Origin: Anaerolineae bacterium
GTDB taxonomy: Bacteria > Chloroflexota > Anaerolineae > J102
Assembly (NCBI GenBank): GCA_026992375.1
Contig: JALXAF010000302.1
Coordinates: 1 to 5,245, forward strand
Direction: 5' to 3'
Length of the DNA stretch: 5,245 nt
The notes under the pieces are model-generated. The model was given only the letters and a program-made list of their open reading frames with translations. It ran no database searches and was not told the DNA's origin. Numbering within the stretch: the first letter of the stretch is position 1; every line of letters starts with the position of its first letter. Both the position numbers and the translations under genes were made by a program. Of the stretch, positions 1 to 4,622 are shown piece by piece.

Positions 1-14
1 CTCGACTTTGGCAG
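1..14 (+). repeat. Left terminal inverted repeat of the IS
   Basis: CTCGACTTTGGCAG is the exact reverse complement of 1676-1689. It is expected to be the outer transposase recognition and cleavage end. It coincides with the first base of the window, so any further outward extension is invisible. Confidence 0.88.
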
Positions 15-37
15 TGATATGCGTCAGAAGTAGCACA

Positions 38-58
38 TTAACAGCAGAATAAGCAGAG
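38..58 (+). repeat. Left subterminal inverted repeat of the IS
   Basis: These 21 bases match the reverse complement of 1654-1674 at 19 of 21 positions, and the inner 12 bases (GAATAAGCAGAG) match exactly. It is probably an internal transposase-binding block. Here it is 23 bp from the outer repeat, whereas at the right end the gap is only 1 bp. Confidence 0.75.
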
Positions 59-71
59 AGAGGTGTATACT
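38..71 (+). promoter_or_regulatory. Weak candidate transposase promoter
   Basis: TTAACA at 38-43 resembles a -35 box (5/6) and TATACT at 66-71 resembles a -10 box (5/6), but the spacing of 22 bp is too long for a standard sigma-70 promoter. If the -10 box is used alone, transcription would begin near 78, which agrees with translation from 117 and not from the earlier GTG at 63. The -35-like part lies in the subterminal repeat, so transposase binding could repress it. This is inference. Confidence 0.2.
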
Positions 72-101
72 GAAGGGGAACAGACCGATGCTGAGAAAGA
101 T

Positions 102-107
102 GGAGGT
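102..107 (+). promoter_or_regulatory. Ribosome binding site fixing the transposase start
   Basis: GGAGGT lies 9-10 bases before the ATG at 117, a strong Shine-Dalgarno match at good spacing. The in-frame GTG at 63 has no such site. This decides the start in favour of 117. Confidence 0.75.
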
Positions 108-116
108 ACAAGCATC

Positions 117-1532
117 ATGTTACCCCTTGTTGAATTTCCTGAAATCGTGGAGCGTTATGCTCCGTGGTTCGAAGAGGTGTTTTCCCCTCAAGCCTACATT
201 GAATTTAAGCGCTATGTCAGTGGGCTGATGGTATTGGAAAACAAGACGGTTGAAGCCATCAACCGGTTGATGGTGGTCGAGGCGCGGAGTCAGAGTTCAC
301 TGAATCGGTTGTTGAATCGGAGTCCGTTTTCGCTAGAGGCATTGAATGAGGCCCGCCTGGCGATGTTGGCGAGTCAACCGGGCAGCCAAATGAAAGAAAA
401 AGGCGTTCTGAGCGTCGACGACACTTTACTCACGCATACAGGGCGCCACATCGAGCATATAGCCAAGCTCTACGATCATGTCAGCCACAGTTATGTATGG
501 GCGCATAATCTGGTGACGTTGCATTATAGCGATGATTGGACCGATTACCCGGTCCGCTTCGCGTTATGGAAACCGGTGGATGTAGCCAAATTGGAAGCAG
601 GAATGCGAGCTGCGGGCGTGCCTATCAAAAAGAGTAAAGAGGCGCTGAAAGAAAGCGCCCCGGCCAAGTGGCGCAGTTATCTCATAGGCGTATGGAAGCG
701 ACGTCGGGCCAAATATCCCCAGATTCAGACGTTGTACGCCACCAAGCTGGACATGGCGCAAGCTATGTTACAGGCGTGGGTGACCCGCCATCCGCAAATG
801 AAGCTCCCGGTGACGTTTGATAGCTGGTATACGCAGCCGTCATTCTGCCGGTTTATCGATGAGACCTTGCATCTTCCTTACGTGGGCACGCTCACCGAGG
901 ATGACAAGATCATTCTCCGAGAAGGCAAAGTGACGTTGGGGACTTTTGTAAAGAGACTCCAGCAAGAACATCGGGAAGCGCTCAAGCAAGGCAAGCCGCC
1001 TCTTTTTAGACCGATCACCATTTCTTTCAAAGGGGAGCAGGAGCAGTACTTCAGCTATTGCAAAACGCACCGTATCCACTCCTATGGAAAGAAACGCCTG
1101 GTGATTAACTTTCGCCAGGCTGATCTCACCGATACACCCACCATCCTGATCAGCAACCGCCTACGTTGGCAAGCGCGAGGGATCACCCGCATCCGCCGCC
1201 ATCGCTGGCCCGTTGAAGTCTATCACCAAGAAGGAAAGGCTGAAGGGTTGGACCAGTATCAACTACGGAACTTCAGCGCTATCGAACGACATATCGCCCT
1301 GGTTGCCGTGGTCTATAGCATGCTGCGTACCGCCCAACAGGACCCAGACCTTCGCACAGAGCTTCAACGCCAACTCAAGGTCGAACTTGAGGGTCACCCT
1401 GCGGCCTGGCGACGCACAACGCAAGCGTACGCTTTATGGTCTCTCGCCCTTTTCATTAGTATAGGCTTGGCCCAGGGATACACCCTGGAAGCGTTGATGG
1501 CGCCATTGATTCACGCCATCTGCCAAGCCTAG
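117..1532 (+). CDS. DDE transposase, IS701/IS4-like, 471 aa
   Basis: This is the transposase of the surrounding insertion sequence, which would cut and join the element ends. The reading frame is intact. The catalytic fold is visible: a first acidic site in VLSVDDTLLTH (D101/D102), a second in VTFDSWYTQP (D235), and the glutamate in RWPVEVYHQEGK (R363, E367, K374). The last fits the R-(3)-E-(6)-K part of the IS4 signature exactly, although the tyrosine that usually precedes it is replaced by arginine. The N-terminal region (MLPLVEFPEIVERYAP onward) is a helical DNA-binding type segment. The start at 117 is chosen for its strong ribosome binding site; an in-frame GTG at 63 would add 18 unlikely residues (489 aa). 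Nothing suggests inactivation. Assignment to IS701 within the broader IS4 superfamily is by recall of relatives, many in Chloroflexota and related soil bacteria, and is less certain than the transposase call. Confidence 0.95.
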   Translation: MLPLVEFPEIVERYAPWFEEVFSPQAYIEFKRYVSGLMVLENKTVEAINRLMVVEARSQSSLNRLLNRSPFSLEALNEARLAMLASQPGSQMKEKGVLSVDDTLLTHTGRHIEHIAKLYDHVSHSYVWAHNLVTLHYSDDWTDYPVRFALWKPVDVAKLEAGMRAAGVPIKKSKEALKESAPAKWRSYLIGVWKRRRAKYPQIQTLYATKLDMAQAMLQAWVTRHPQMKLPVTFDSWYTQPSFCRFIDETLHLPYVGTLTEDDKIILREGKVTLGTFVKRLQQEHREALKQGKPPLFRPITISFKGEQEQYFSYCKTHRIHSYGKKRLVINFRQADLTDTPTILISNRLRWQARGITRIRRHRWPVEVYHQEGKAEGLDQYQLRNFSAIERHIALVAVVYSMLRTAQQDPDLRTELQRQLKVELEGHPAAWRRTTQAYALWSLALFISIGLAQGYTLEALMAPLIHAICQA

Positions 1533-1653
1533 CTCCTGTCCCCTATCGGCATGTGAAAACCTCTCCTTGGTTTACTGGGTGAGGTAGGGTGGCTATTGCC
1601 TCAAGCCGCCCAGAAATACATAGGATGAGGGCCGAAAACACCCCAAATCCCCC
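1533..1653 (+). other. Non-coding 3' part of the IS with two hairpins
   Basis: Two imperfect hairpins follow the transposase stop. One pairs ACCTC (1559-1563) with GAGGT (1581-1585), with more pairing inside after a mismatch. The other pairs GGGTGGC (1587-1593) with GCCGCCC (1605-1611), including one G-U pair. Neither is followed by a T run, so they are not convincing intrinsic terminators, but they could weaken readthrough out of the element. Confidence 0.35.
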
Positions 1654-1674
1654 CTCTGCTTATTCAGTTGTTAA
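1654..1674 (-). repeat. Right subterminal inverted repeat of the IS
   Basis: This is the partner of 38-58 (19 of 21 positions). It is separated from the outer right repeat by the single base 1675. Confidence 0.75.
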
Positions 1675-1675
1675 G

Positions 1676-1689
1676 CTGCCAAAGTCGAG
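1676..1689 (-). repeat. Right terminal inverted repeat of the IS
   Basis: CTGCCAAAGTCGAG is the exact reverse complement of 1-14 and marks the right end of the element. Host sequence starts at about 1690. Confidence 0.88.
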
Positions 1690-1810
1690 TCATTAATCAT
1701 TGATTCGAGTGCGATTGAGCGGCAGCGGGGAGTTTACCTGACAGTGGGTTGTTTCAAATAATGTCTATTCCATGGGCAACGCTGGCGCGTCGGGTTGCTT
1801 TTGGATATAC

Positions 1811-1839
1811 TTGGAGACATAATCATCTTTTGATATTAT
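1811..1839 (+). promoter_or_regulatory. Candidate promoter of the phosphoesterase gene
   Basis: TTGGAG (1811-1816, 3/6 to the -35 consensus) is followed after 17 bp by TATTAT (1834-1839, 5/6 to the -10 consensus). An alternative pair overlaps it: TTGCTT (1795-1800), 17 bp, then CATAAT (1818-1823). This is the only AT-rich patch before the gene. Either choice leaves a leader of roughly 105-130 bases. Confidence 0.35.
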
Positions 1840-1914
1840 GCCACAATCAGGCTTCGCCTGAAACAAATCAGGGCGTCGTCTCTCCGCGGCGGCGCTTTCC
1901 CCCGAATCTCTGCG

Positions 1915-1949
1915 CTTTTGCGTGATTCCCCTGTTTTCGCAAAAGGAAG
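1915..1949 (+). promoter_or_regulatory. Inverted repeat overlapping the ribosome binding site
   Basis: CTTTTGCG (1915-1922) pairs perfectly with CGCAAAAG (1938-1945) across a 15-base loop. The right arm runs into the Shine-Dalgarno sequence AAGGAAG (1943-1949), 5 bases before the ATG at 1955. The ribosome binding site supports that start over the in-frame GTG at 1922, which lies inside the left arm. In RNA the stem would partly hide the site; in DNA it could be an operator. Either role is inference. Confidence 0.4.
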
Positions 1950-1954
1950 CTGTC

Positions 1955-3385
1955 ATGTCAGCCAAAGCCATCATTATCATCAGCGACACGCATATCGGCG
2001 CGGGCGGCGCTCAGCAGGGCAACAAGCTGGAAGATTTCATCTCGGACGAGATTTTCTTCGATTGGGTGCATCGCTTGCGGGATGAATCGGAGCGCACGGG
2101 CGCAGAGATGATCCTTGTCATCAATGGCGACTGGATCGAGTTCCTTCAGGTTCCCGAGGCCGAGACGTTTGATCCCTCTCGGATTTACGAGGCCGATGCT
2201 TACAGGAATCGCTCGGAGGAAGCAGCTCTGAAACGGCTGGAGATCGTTCACGCCGGGCATCCGCTGATATTTCAGGCCCTGGCCGATTTTCTGTTCCCGG
2301 GCCCGCCGCGGCGCTCCCTGGTCATCCTCTTTGGCAATCACGATCCAGAATTGGCCTATCCCGGGGTGCAAGATCGCTTGCTGACGCTTTTGGGCGCGAC
2401 GGGGCGCAAACGAGACCTGGTGCGCATTGGCGAGCGCAGTTTCTTCGAAGATGGCGTTTATGTGGAGCACGGCAATGCTTACACCGAGCAGATCAATCGC
2501 TTCACCGACCCCGATCATCCCTTTGATCCCGAGGAGCCGACTCTCATCCAGCGCCCGCCCGGCTCTTATGTCGTCACAGATTTTTACAACGACATCGAGT
2601 GGGAGCGCCCCTGGATCGACGGGGTGCATCCCATGACGTCGCTGGTCTTTTACGCCCTGGCGTATGACCCCGCGTTCGCTATCCGGGTTGTCAAAGCCTT
2701 TCTGCAGGCCGCGCCCGATCTGTTTGGCGACATCATCGCCACCGGGGCCGAGGAGGAGAGCGAGAGCCAGCGGCTGCTGGCGGAGATCGAATCCACGGAT
2801 GAGCAGGCGTTGGCGCAGCGTCTGGCTGGGGACCCTGACTTTGCAGCCGAGTTCTCGGAGCAGGTTGCCCGGGCGCTGGAGGCGGAGGGCTCCGCACCGC
2901 CCGAGGTCGCACAGGCGATAGCCACGGGCGGCATCGGGCCAGCGCTACCCGAGGAACGCGCTCAGGATATCGCGGAGCAGTTCTGGCGGGCGCTGGAGGC
3001 GGCCGCGGAGCGGGTGGCTTGGGAACAGGCCGCGCGGGTCGTAGCCTTCGGACACATTCACGAACGGATCGAGAAGCTGCTGCCGGGGGGCGCGGTGTAT
3101 CTGAACACCGGCGCGTGGGTGTGGAAGGCGAATTTCTCGAAATCGCCCGACGCTGTCTGGCGCGATCTCATCGCCCATCCCGAAAAATACATGAATCAGC
3201 GTCATCTCACCTATGCGCGGGTGGATATTGCAGCCGATGGGCGAATAACAGCGGCTCAGCTTCTGCTGGCCAACGATCCGCCCGATCCGCCCGCGCCGCC
3301 CAGCCCCATGCCGCCTGCGGGCCTGTGGGCGCGGTTCGTTCTGGCCGTGCGAAAAATTGTCGCGAAGGCGACCGGCTGGCTATAA
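1955..3385 (+). CDS. Calcineurin-like metallophosphoesterase, 476 aa
   Basis: This is a dinuclear-metal phosphoesterase of the calcineurin-like superfamily; its substrate cannot be told from sequence. All motifs are present in order: SDTHIG (D11, H13), NGDWIE (D59, with E62 where the family often has D), FGNHDPE (N128, H129, D130), EHGN (H172) and FGHIHE (H367, H369), followed by a YLNTGAW strand. The first four motifs resemble the LpxH group in layout, but about 190 residues separate H172 from H367, far more than in that compact enzyme (about 240 aa). The insertion includes a hydrophobic stretch near 225-265 and an Ala/Glu-rich helical stretch near 265-360. The C-terminus is a proline-rich linker (about 440-455) and a short cationic amphipathic segment (about 457-476), possibly membrane-associating. 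There is no signal peptide, so it is probably cytoplasmic. The start at 1955 has an AAGGAAG ribosome binding site; a GTG at 1922 is possible but worse. The class is sure, the role unknown. Confidence 0.92.
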   Translation: MSAKAIIIISDTHIGAGGAQQGNKLEDFISDEIFFDWVHRLRDESERTGAEMILVINGDWIEFLQVPEAETFDPSRIYEADAYRNRSEEAALKRLEIVHAGHPLIFQALADFLFPGPPRRSLVILFGNHDPELAYPGVQDRLLTLLGATGRKRDLVRIGERSFFEDGVYVEHGNAYTEQINRFTDPDHPFDPEEPTLIQRPPGSYVVTDFYNDIEWERPWIDGVHPMTSLVFYALAYDPAFAIRVVKAFLQAAPDLFGDIIATGAEEESESQRLLAEIESTDEQALAQRLAGDPDFAAEFSEQVARALEAEGSAPPEVAQAIATGGIGPALPEERAQDIAEQFWRALEAAAERVAWEQAARVVAFGHIHERIEKLLPGGAVYLNTGAWVWKANFSKSPDAVWRDLIAHPEKYMNQRHLTYARVDIAADGRITAAQLLLANDPPDPPAPPSPMPPAGLWARFVLAVRKIVAKATGWL

Positions 3386-3386
3386 T
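3357..3386 (+). promoter_or_regulatory. Candidate promoter of yhhQ
   Basis: A perfect TATAAT (3381-3386) overlaps the TAA stop codon (3383-3385) of the phosphoesterase gene. A TTGTCG (3357-3362, 4/6 to the -35 consensus) lies 18 bp upstream, still within the coding sequence. Transcription would begin near 3393, leaving a leader of about 86 bases before the ATG at 3479. This suggests the transporter can be expressed independently of the upstream gene. Confidence 0.5.
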
Positions 3387-3478
3387 GGGCGCGTTTGTCT
3401 AATCGAAAAGTGTGGAGCGCCTCGCCAGGGTTTTGCGCGCCCGCCAACCATCATACGCAACCATACGCCATCCATCCC
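3387..3478 (+). other. yhhQ leader, C/A-rich, no Shine-Dalgarno
   Basis: No purine-rich ribosome binding site precedes the ATG at 3479; the last 35 bases are rich in C and A. CATACGC occurs twice (3452-3458 and 3462-3468) with a 10-base period. No preQ1 riboswitch fold was recognised. The region is open in the yhhQ frame back to a TTG at 3395 and a GTG at 3410, so a longer N-terminus is formally possible, but the extra residues do not look like the family. Confidence 0.45.
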
Positions 3479-4285
3479 ATGACAACCGCTACTATTTCCT
3501 CCCGTCCCAGCCAATCCCGTTGCAGCTATCGCTATTTCGATTTCGTCATGGCGCTATTTGTGACGGTGTTGCTGCTCAGCAACATCGCCAGCTCCGCCAA
3601 GCTGATCGATCTGGGCGTCAGCGTTTTTGGCTTGCGCCTCGCCTTCGATGGCGGCACCATCCTGTTTCCGCTGGCCTATATTTTCGGCGATGTGCTCACC
3701 GAGGTGTATGGCTACGCCCGCAGCCGCAAAGTGATTTGGACCGGGTTTGCCGCCGCGACGTTGATGGCCGTCACCTTTTGGGCGCTTGGGCGCTTGCCCG
3801 GCGATCCTCTGTGGGGCGCGTTCGTTTATGAGAACATGTCGCAGGCCACGCCCGGCATCCCCCAGCCCGACGATCCCGCGCTGTTCGGGCAGGCGGCCTA
3901 CGATGCGATCCTGGGCGGCGTGAGCACTGGAGCCATCATCATCGCCAGTCTGGCCGCGTATTGGGCGGGCGAGTTCAGCAATTCCTTCATCCTGGCCAAG
4001 ATGAAGGTGCTGACCCGAGGACGTTGGTTGTGGACTCGCACCATTGGCTCCACCCTGGTGGGCGAGGGCGTGGACACGCTGCTGTTCGTGCTCATCGCCA
4101 CGCTGCTGGGCGTCTTCCCCTGGGCCATCGCGCTCAGTCTCATCGTGGCCAACTACGTGTTCAAAGTCTCCATCGAGGTGCTGTTCACGCCCTTCACCTA
4201 TCTCATCGTCGATTGGTTGAAGCGCAAGGAGCATGAAGACTACTTCGATCGGGACACCGATTTCAACCCCTTCCGCTTCGATTGA
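3479..4285 (+). CDS. yhhQ: Queuosine precursor transporter, YhhQ/VUT family, 268 aa
   Basis: This is an inner-membrane protein of the VUT (Vut_1, YhhQ) family. E. coli YhhQ imports the 7-deazaguanine precursors preQ0/preQ1, used to make queuosine at tRNA position 34 (Asp, Asn, His, Tyr). Family blocks are clear: RYFDFVMALF...LLSNIASSAK (19-41), the FDGGTILFPLAYIFGDVLTE block with VYGYARSRKVIW (57-87), GEFSNSFILAKMK (164-176), RTIGSTLVGEGVDT (187-200), and KVSIEVLFTPFTY (229-241). The tail DRDTDFNPF near the C-terminus is also typical. I count about six membrane segments near 21-40, 57-74, 84-103, 144-163, 196-214 and 216-245. The loop at 104-143 is long, and the protein exceeds the 221 aa of E. 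coli YhhQ. The ATG at 3479 fits the family N-terminus but lacks a Shine-Dalgarno site. No queuosine synthesis gene is visible nearby, so a salvage role is inferred from the family. Confidence 0.93.
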   Translation: MTTATISSRPSQSRCSYRYFDFVMALFVTVLLLSNIASSAKLIDLGVSVFGLRLAFDGGTILFPLAYIFGDVLTEVYGYARSRKVIWTGFAAATLMAVTFWALGRLPGDPLWGAFVYENMSQATPGIPQPDDPALFGQAAYDAILGGVSTGAIIIASLAAYWAGEFSNSFILAKMKVLTRGRWLWTRTIGSTLVGEGVDTLLFVLIATLLGVFPWAIALSLIVANYVFKVSIEVLFTPFTYLIVDWLKRKEHEDYFDRDTDFNPFRFD

Positions 4286-4295
4286 GGGCGTCGGT
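4285..4295 (+). repeat. Left flanking direct repeat, candidate target duplication
   Basis: These 11 bases match 4574-4584 at 10 positions; GGGCGTCGGT is identical and only the first base differs (A against G). They abut the left inverted repeat and begin at the last base of the yhhQ stop codon, as expected of a target site duplicated on insertion. Confidence 0.55.
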
Positions 4296-4310
4296 TGGTT
4301 GACTGACAAA
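4296..4310 (+). repeat. Left terminal inverted repeat of the putative MITE
   Basis: TGGTTGACTGACAAA pairs with 4559-4573 (14/15). A small internal hairpin overlaps it: CTGAC (4303-4307), AAAA, GTCAG (4312-4316). Confidence 0.6.
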
Positions 4311-4373
4311 AGTCAGCTTGACGTCGAAACCTACCGATTAAAATCAGGGCCAGGGGCGGCCCCCACCTTTTGT

Positions 4374-4405
4374 TCCTCCCCCGCTCCGAGACGGGCGGGG
4401 GAGGA
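4374..4405. repeat. Long GC-rich hairpin inside the putative MITE
   Basis: An 11-bp perfect stem pairs 4374-4384 (TCCTCCCCCGC) with 4395-4405, and two further inner pairs (one T-G) tighten the loop to CGAGAC. No T run follows on either strand, so it is not a standard intrinsic terminator. It resembles the dispersed C-run/G-run palindromes common in GC-rich bacterial genomes. Confidence 0.7.
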
Positions 4406-4434
4406 GATAAGGAAGCCTGATTAGATGGGCCGCT

Positions 4435-4455
4435 CGTCGGCCTGCGCCGACGTTT
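4435..4455 (+). terminator. Weak terminator-like hairpin downstream of yhhQ
   Basis: CGTCGGC (4435-4441) pairs with GCCGACG (4446-4452) around a CTGC loop and is followed by only three T. It is the nearest match to an intrinsic terminator for plus-strand transcription after yhhQ, but it lies 150 bp past the stop and within the putative mobile element. Confidence 0.3.
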
Positions 4456-4482
4456 GCGGGTCCCGTTTTGACGATGAAAACG

Positions 4483-4518
4483 CCGTCCCCGCAGGGGGAC
4501 GGGCGGCGGAACGCCCGT
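4483..4518. repeat. Two overlapping, mutually exclusive hairpins
   Basis: CCGTCCCC (4483-4490) pairs with GGGGACGG (4495-4502) around GCAG. ACGGGCG (4499-4505) also pairs with CGCCCGT (4512-4518) around GCGGAA. The arms share 4499-4502, so only one can form at a time. No function is evident. Confidence 0.5.
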
Positions 4519-4528
4519 GGAACCGAAT

Positions 4529-4543
4529 TCATTCGGCGAATGA
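4529..4543. repeat. Short palindrome with one central base
   Basis: TCATTCG (4529-4535) and CGAATGA (4537-4543) are perfect inverted copies around base 4536. It is the last of the chain of palindromes inside the putative MITE, 15 bases before its right inverted repeat. Confidence 0.5.
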
Positions 4544-4558
4544 GGCGGCGCAACGAGA

Positions 4559-4573
4559 TTTGTCAGTCAATCA
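4559..4573 (-). repeat. Right terminal inverted repeat of the putative MITE
   Basis: TTTGTCAGTCAATCA is the reverse-complement partner of 4296-4310 (14/15, mismatch at the third base from the outer end). Confidence 0.6.
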
Positions 4574-4584
4574 GGGGCGTCGGT
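4574..4584 (+). repeat. Right flanking direct repeat, candidate target duplication
   Basis: This is the partner of 4285-4295 with 10 of 11 identical bases, abutting the right inverted repeat. The mismatch at the outermost base of the left copy (A, part of the yhhQ stop codon) suggests one change after insertion. Confidence 0.55.
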
Positions 4585-4594
4585 GAGGGCACAG

Positions 4595-4610
4595 GCCGCC
4601 CGGAGGCGGC
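4595..4610 (-). terminator. GC hairpin between the convergent genes
   Basis: GCCGCC (4595-4600) pairs perfectly with GGCGGC (4605-4610) around CGGA. On the minus strand it starts 12 bases after the stop codon of the last gene, the right place for its terminator, but no T run follows. Before the putative MITE inserted, it could also have served yhhQ from the other side. Confidence 0.4.
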
Positions 4611-4622
4611 GCGGGCGATGCG

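Larger units (their letters stand above)
1..1689 (+). mobile_element. Insertion sequence, IS701/IS4-like, apparently complete
   Basis: The segment is bounded by a perfect 14-bp inverted repeat (CTCGACTTTGGCAG at 1-14, its reverse complement at 1676-1689) and holds one intact transposase gene at 117-1532, so it looks like an autonomous element of about 1.69 kb. A second, longer inverted repeat lies just inside each end (38-58 and 1654-1674). Its base composition is more balanced than the GC-rich genes downstream, which fits acquired DNA. The window starts exactly at the left repeat, so the target duplication cannot be checked and the true outer ends could lie a few bases further out. Assignment to the IS701 group rests on the transposase, not on a database match. 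Confidence 0.88.
1690..1954. other. Intergenic region between IS and phosphoesterase gene
   Basis: I see no gene in these 265 bases. They hold an AT-rich patch with promoter-like hexamers around 1795-1839, a 6-bp hairpin (TCAGGC at 1847-1852 with GCCTGA at 1856-1861) in the presumed leader, and an inverted repeat ending in the ribosome binding site. If the promoter calls are right, the insertion sequence lies about 100 bp upstream of them and has not disrupted the promoter itself. Confidence 0.6.
4296..4573. mobile_element. Putative MITE-like element, 278 bp
   Basis: The segment is bounded by inverted repeats TGGTTGACTGACAAA (4296-4310) and the reverse complement of TGATTGACTGACAAA (4559-4573), which match at 14 of 15 positions, the inner 12 exactly. 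Directly outside lie 11-bp direct repeats (10/11). Terminal inverted repeats inside a flanking duplication, with no credible transposase inside, define a miniature inverted-repeat transposable element. A duplication of about 11 bp is in the range of IS4-type elements, but the ends do not resemble those of the IS at 1-1689, so its helper would be another transposase. The interior is a chain of GC-rich palindromes. It sits directly after the yhhQ stop codon; removing it and one repeat copy leaves a gap of about 48 bp between the convergent genes. Alternatively the inverted repeats close a structured RNA. Copy number was not checked. Confidence 0.6.

Noticed and set aside
1690..1710. TCGAGT repeated at 1685-1690 and 1705-1710 as a target duplication of the IS
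   Set aside because: Both copies lie on the right side of the element, and one overlaps the terminal repeat, so they cannot be a duplication flanking it.
1958..2629. 223-aa minus-strand ORF antisense to the phosphoesterase
   Set aside because: It is a shadow of the real gene, which has all catalytic motifs on the plus strand; the antisense product has no recognisable motif.
3387..3478. preQ1 riboswitch in the yhhQ leader
   Set aside because: Transporters of this family are often under preQ1 riboswitches, but I find neither the short hairpin with the A-rich tail of class I nor a convincing class II fold.
1955..4285. Functional pairing of the phosphoesterase with queuosine salvage
   Set aside because: The genes are adjacent and co-directional, but an apparent promoter separates them and no known queuosine step uses such an enzyme; adjacency alone is not enough.
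3554..4309. 251-aa minus-strand ORF antisense to yhhQ
   Set aside because: The plus strand encodes a clear membrane transporter; the reverse product is a low-complexity Gln/Glu/Gly/His-rich shadow.
4318..4344. Plus-strand promoter TTGACG - 15 bp - TAAAAT in the convergent gap
   Set aside because: The hexamers are fair but the spacing is short and no plausible gene lies downstream on that strand.
4344..4553. 69-aa minus-strand ORF inside the putative MITE
   Set aside because: It lies wholly within palindromic sequence, is Arg/Gly/Pro-rich, has no recognisable domain and no clear ribosome binding site; it is best explained by GC-rich sequence lacking stops.
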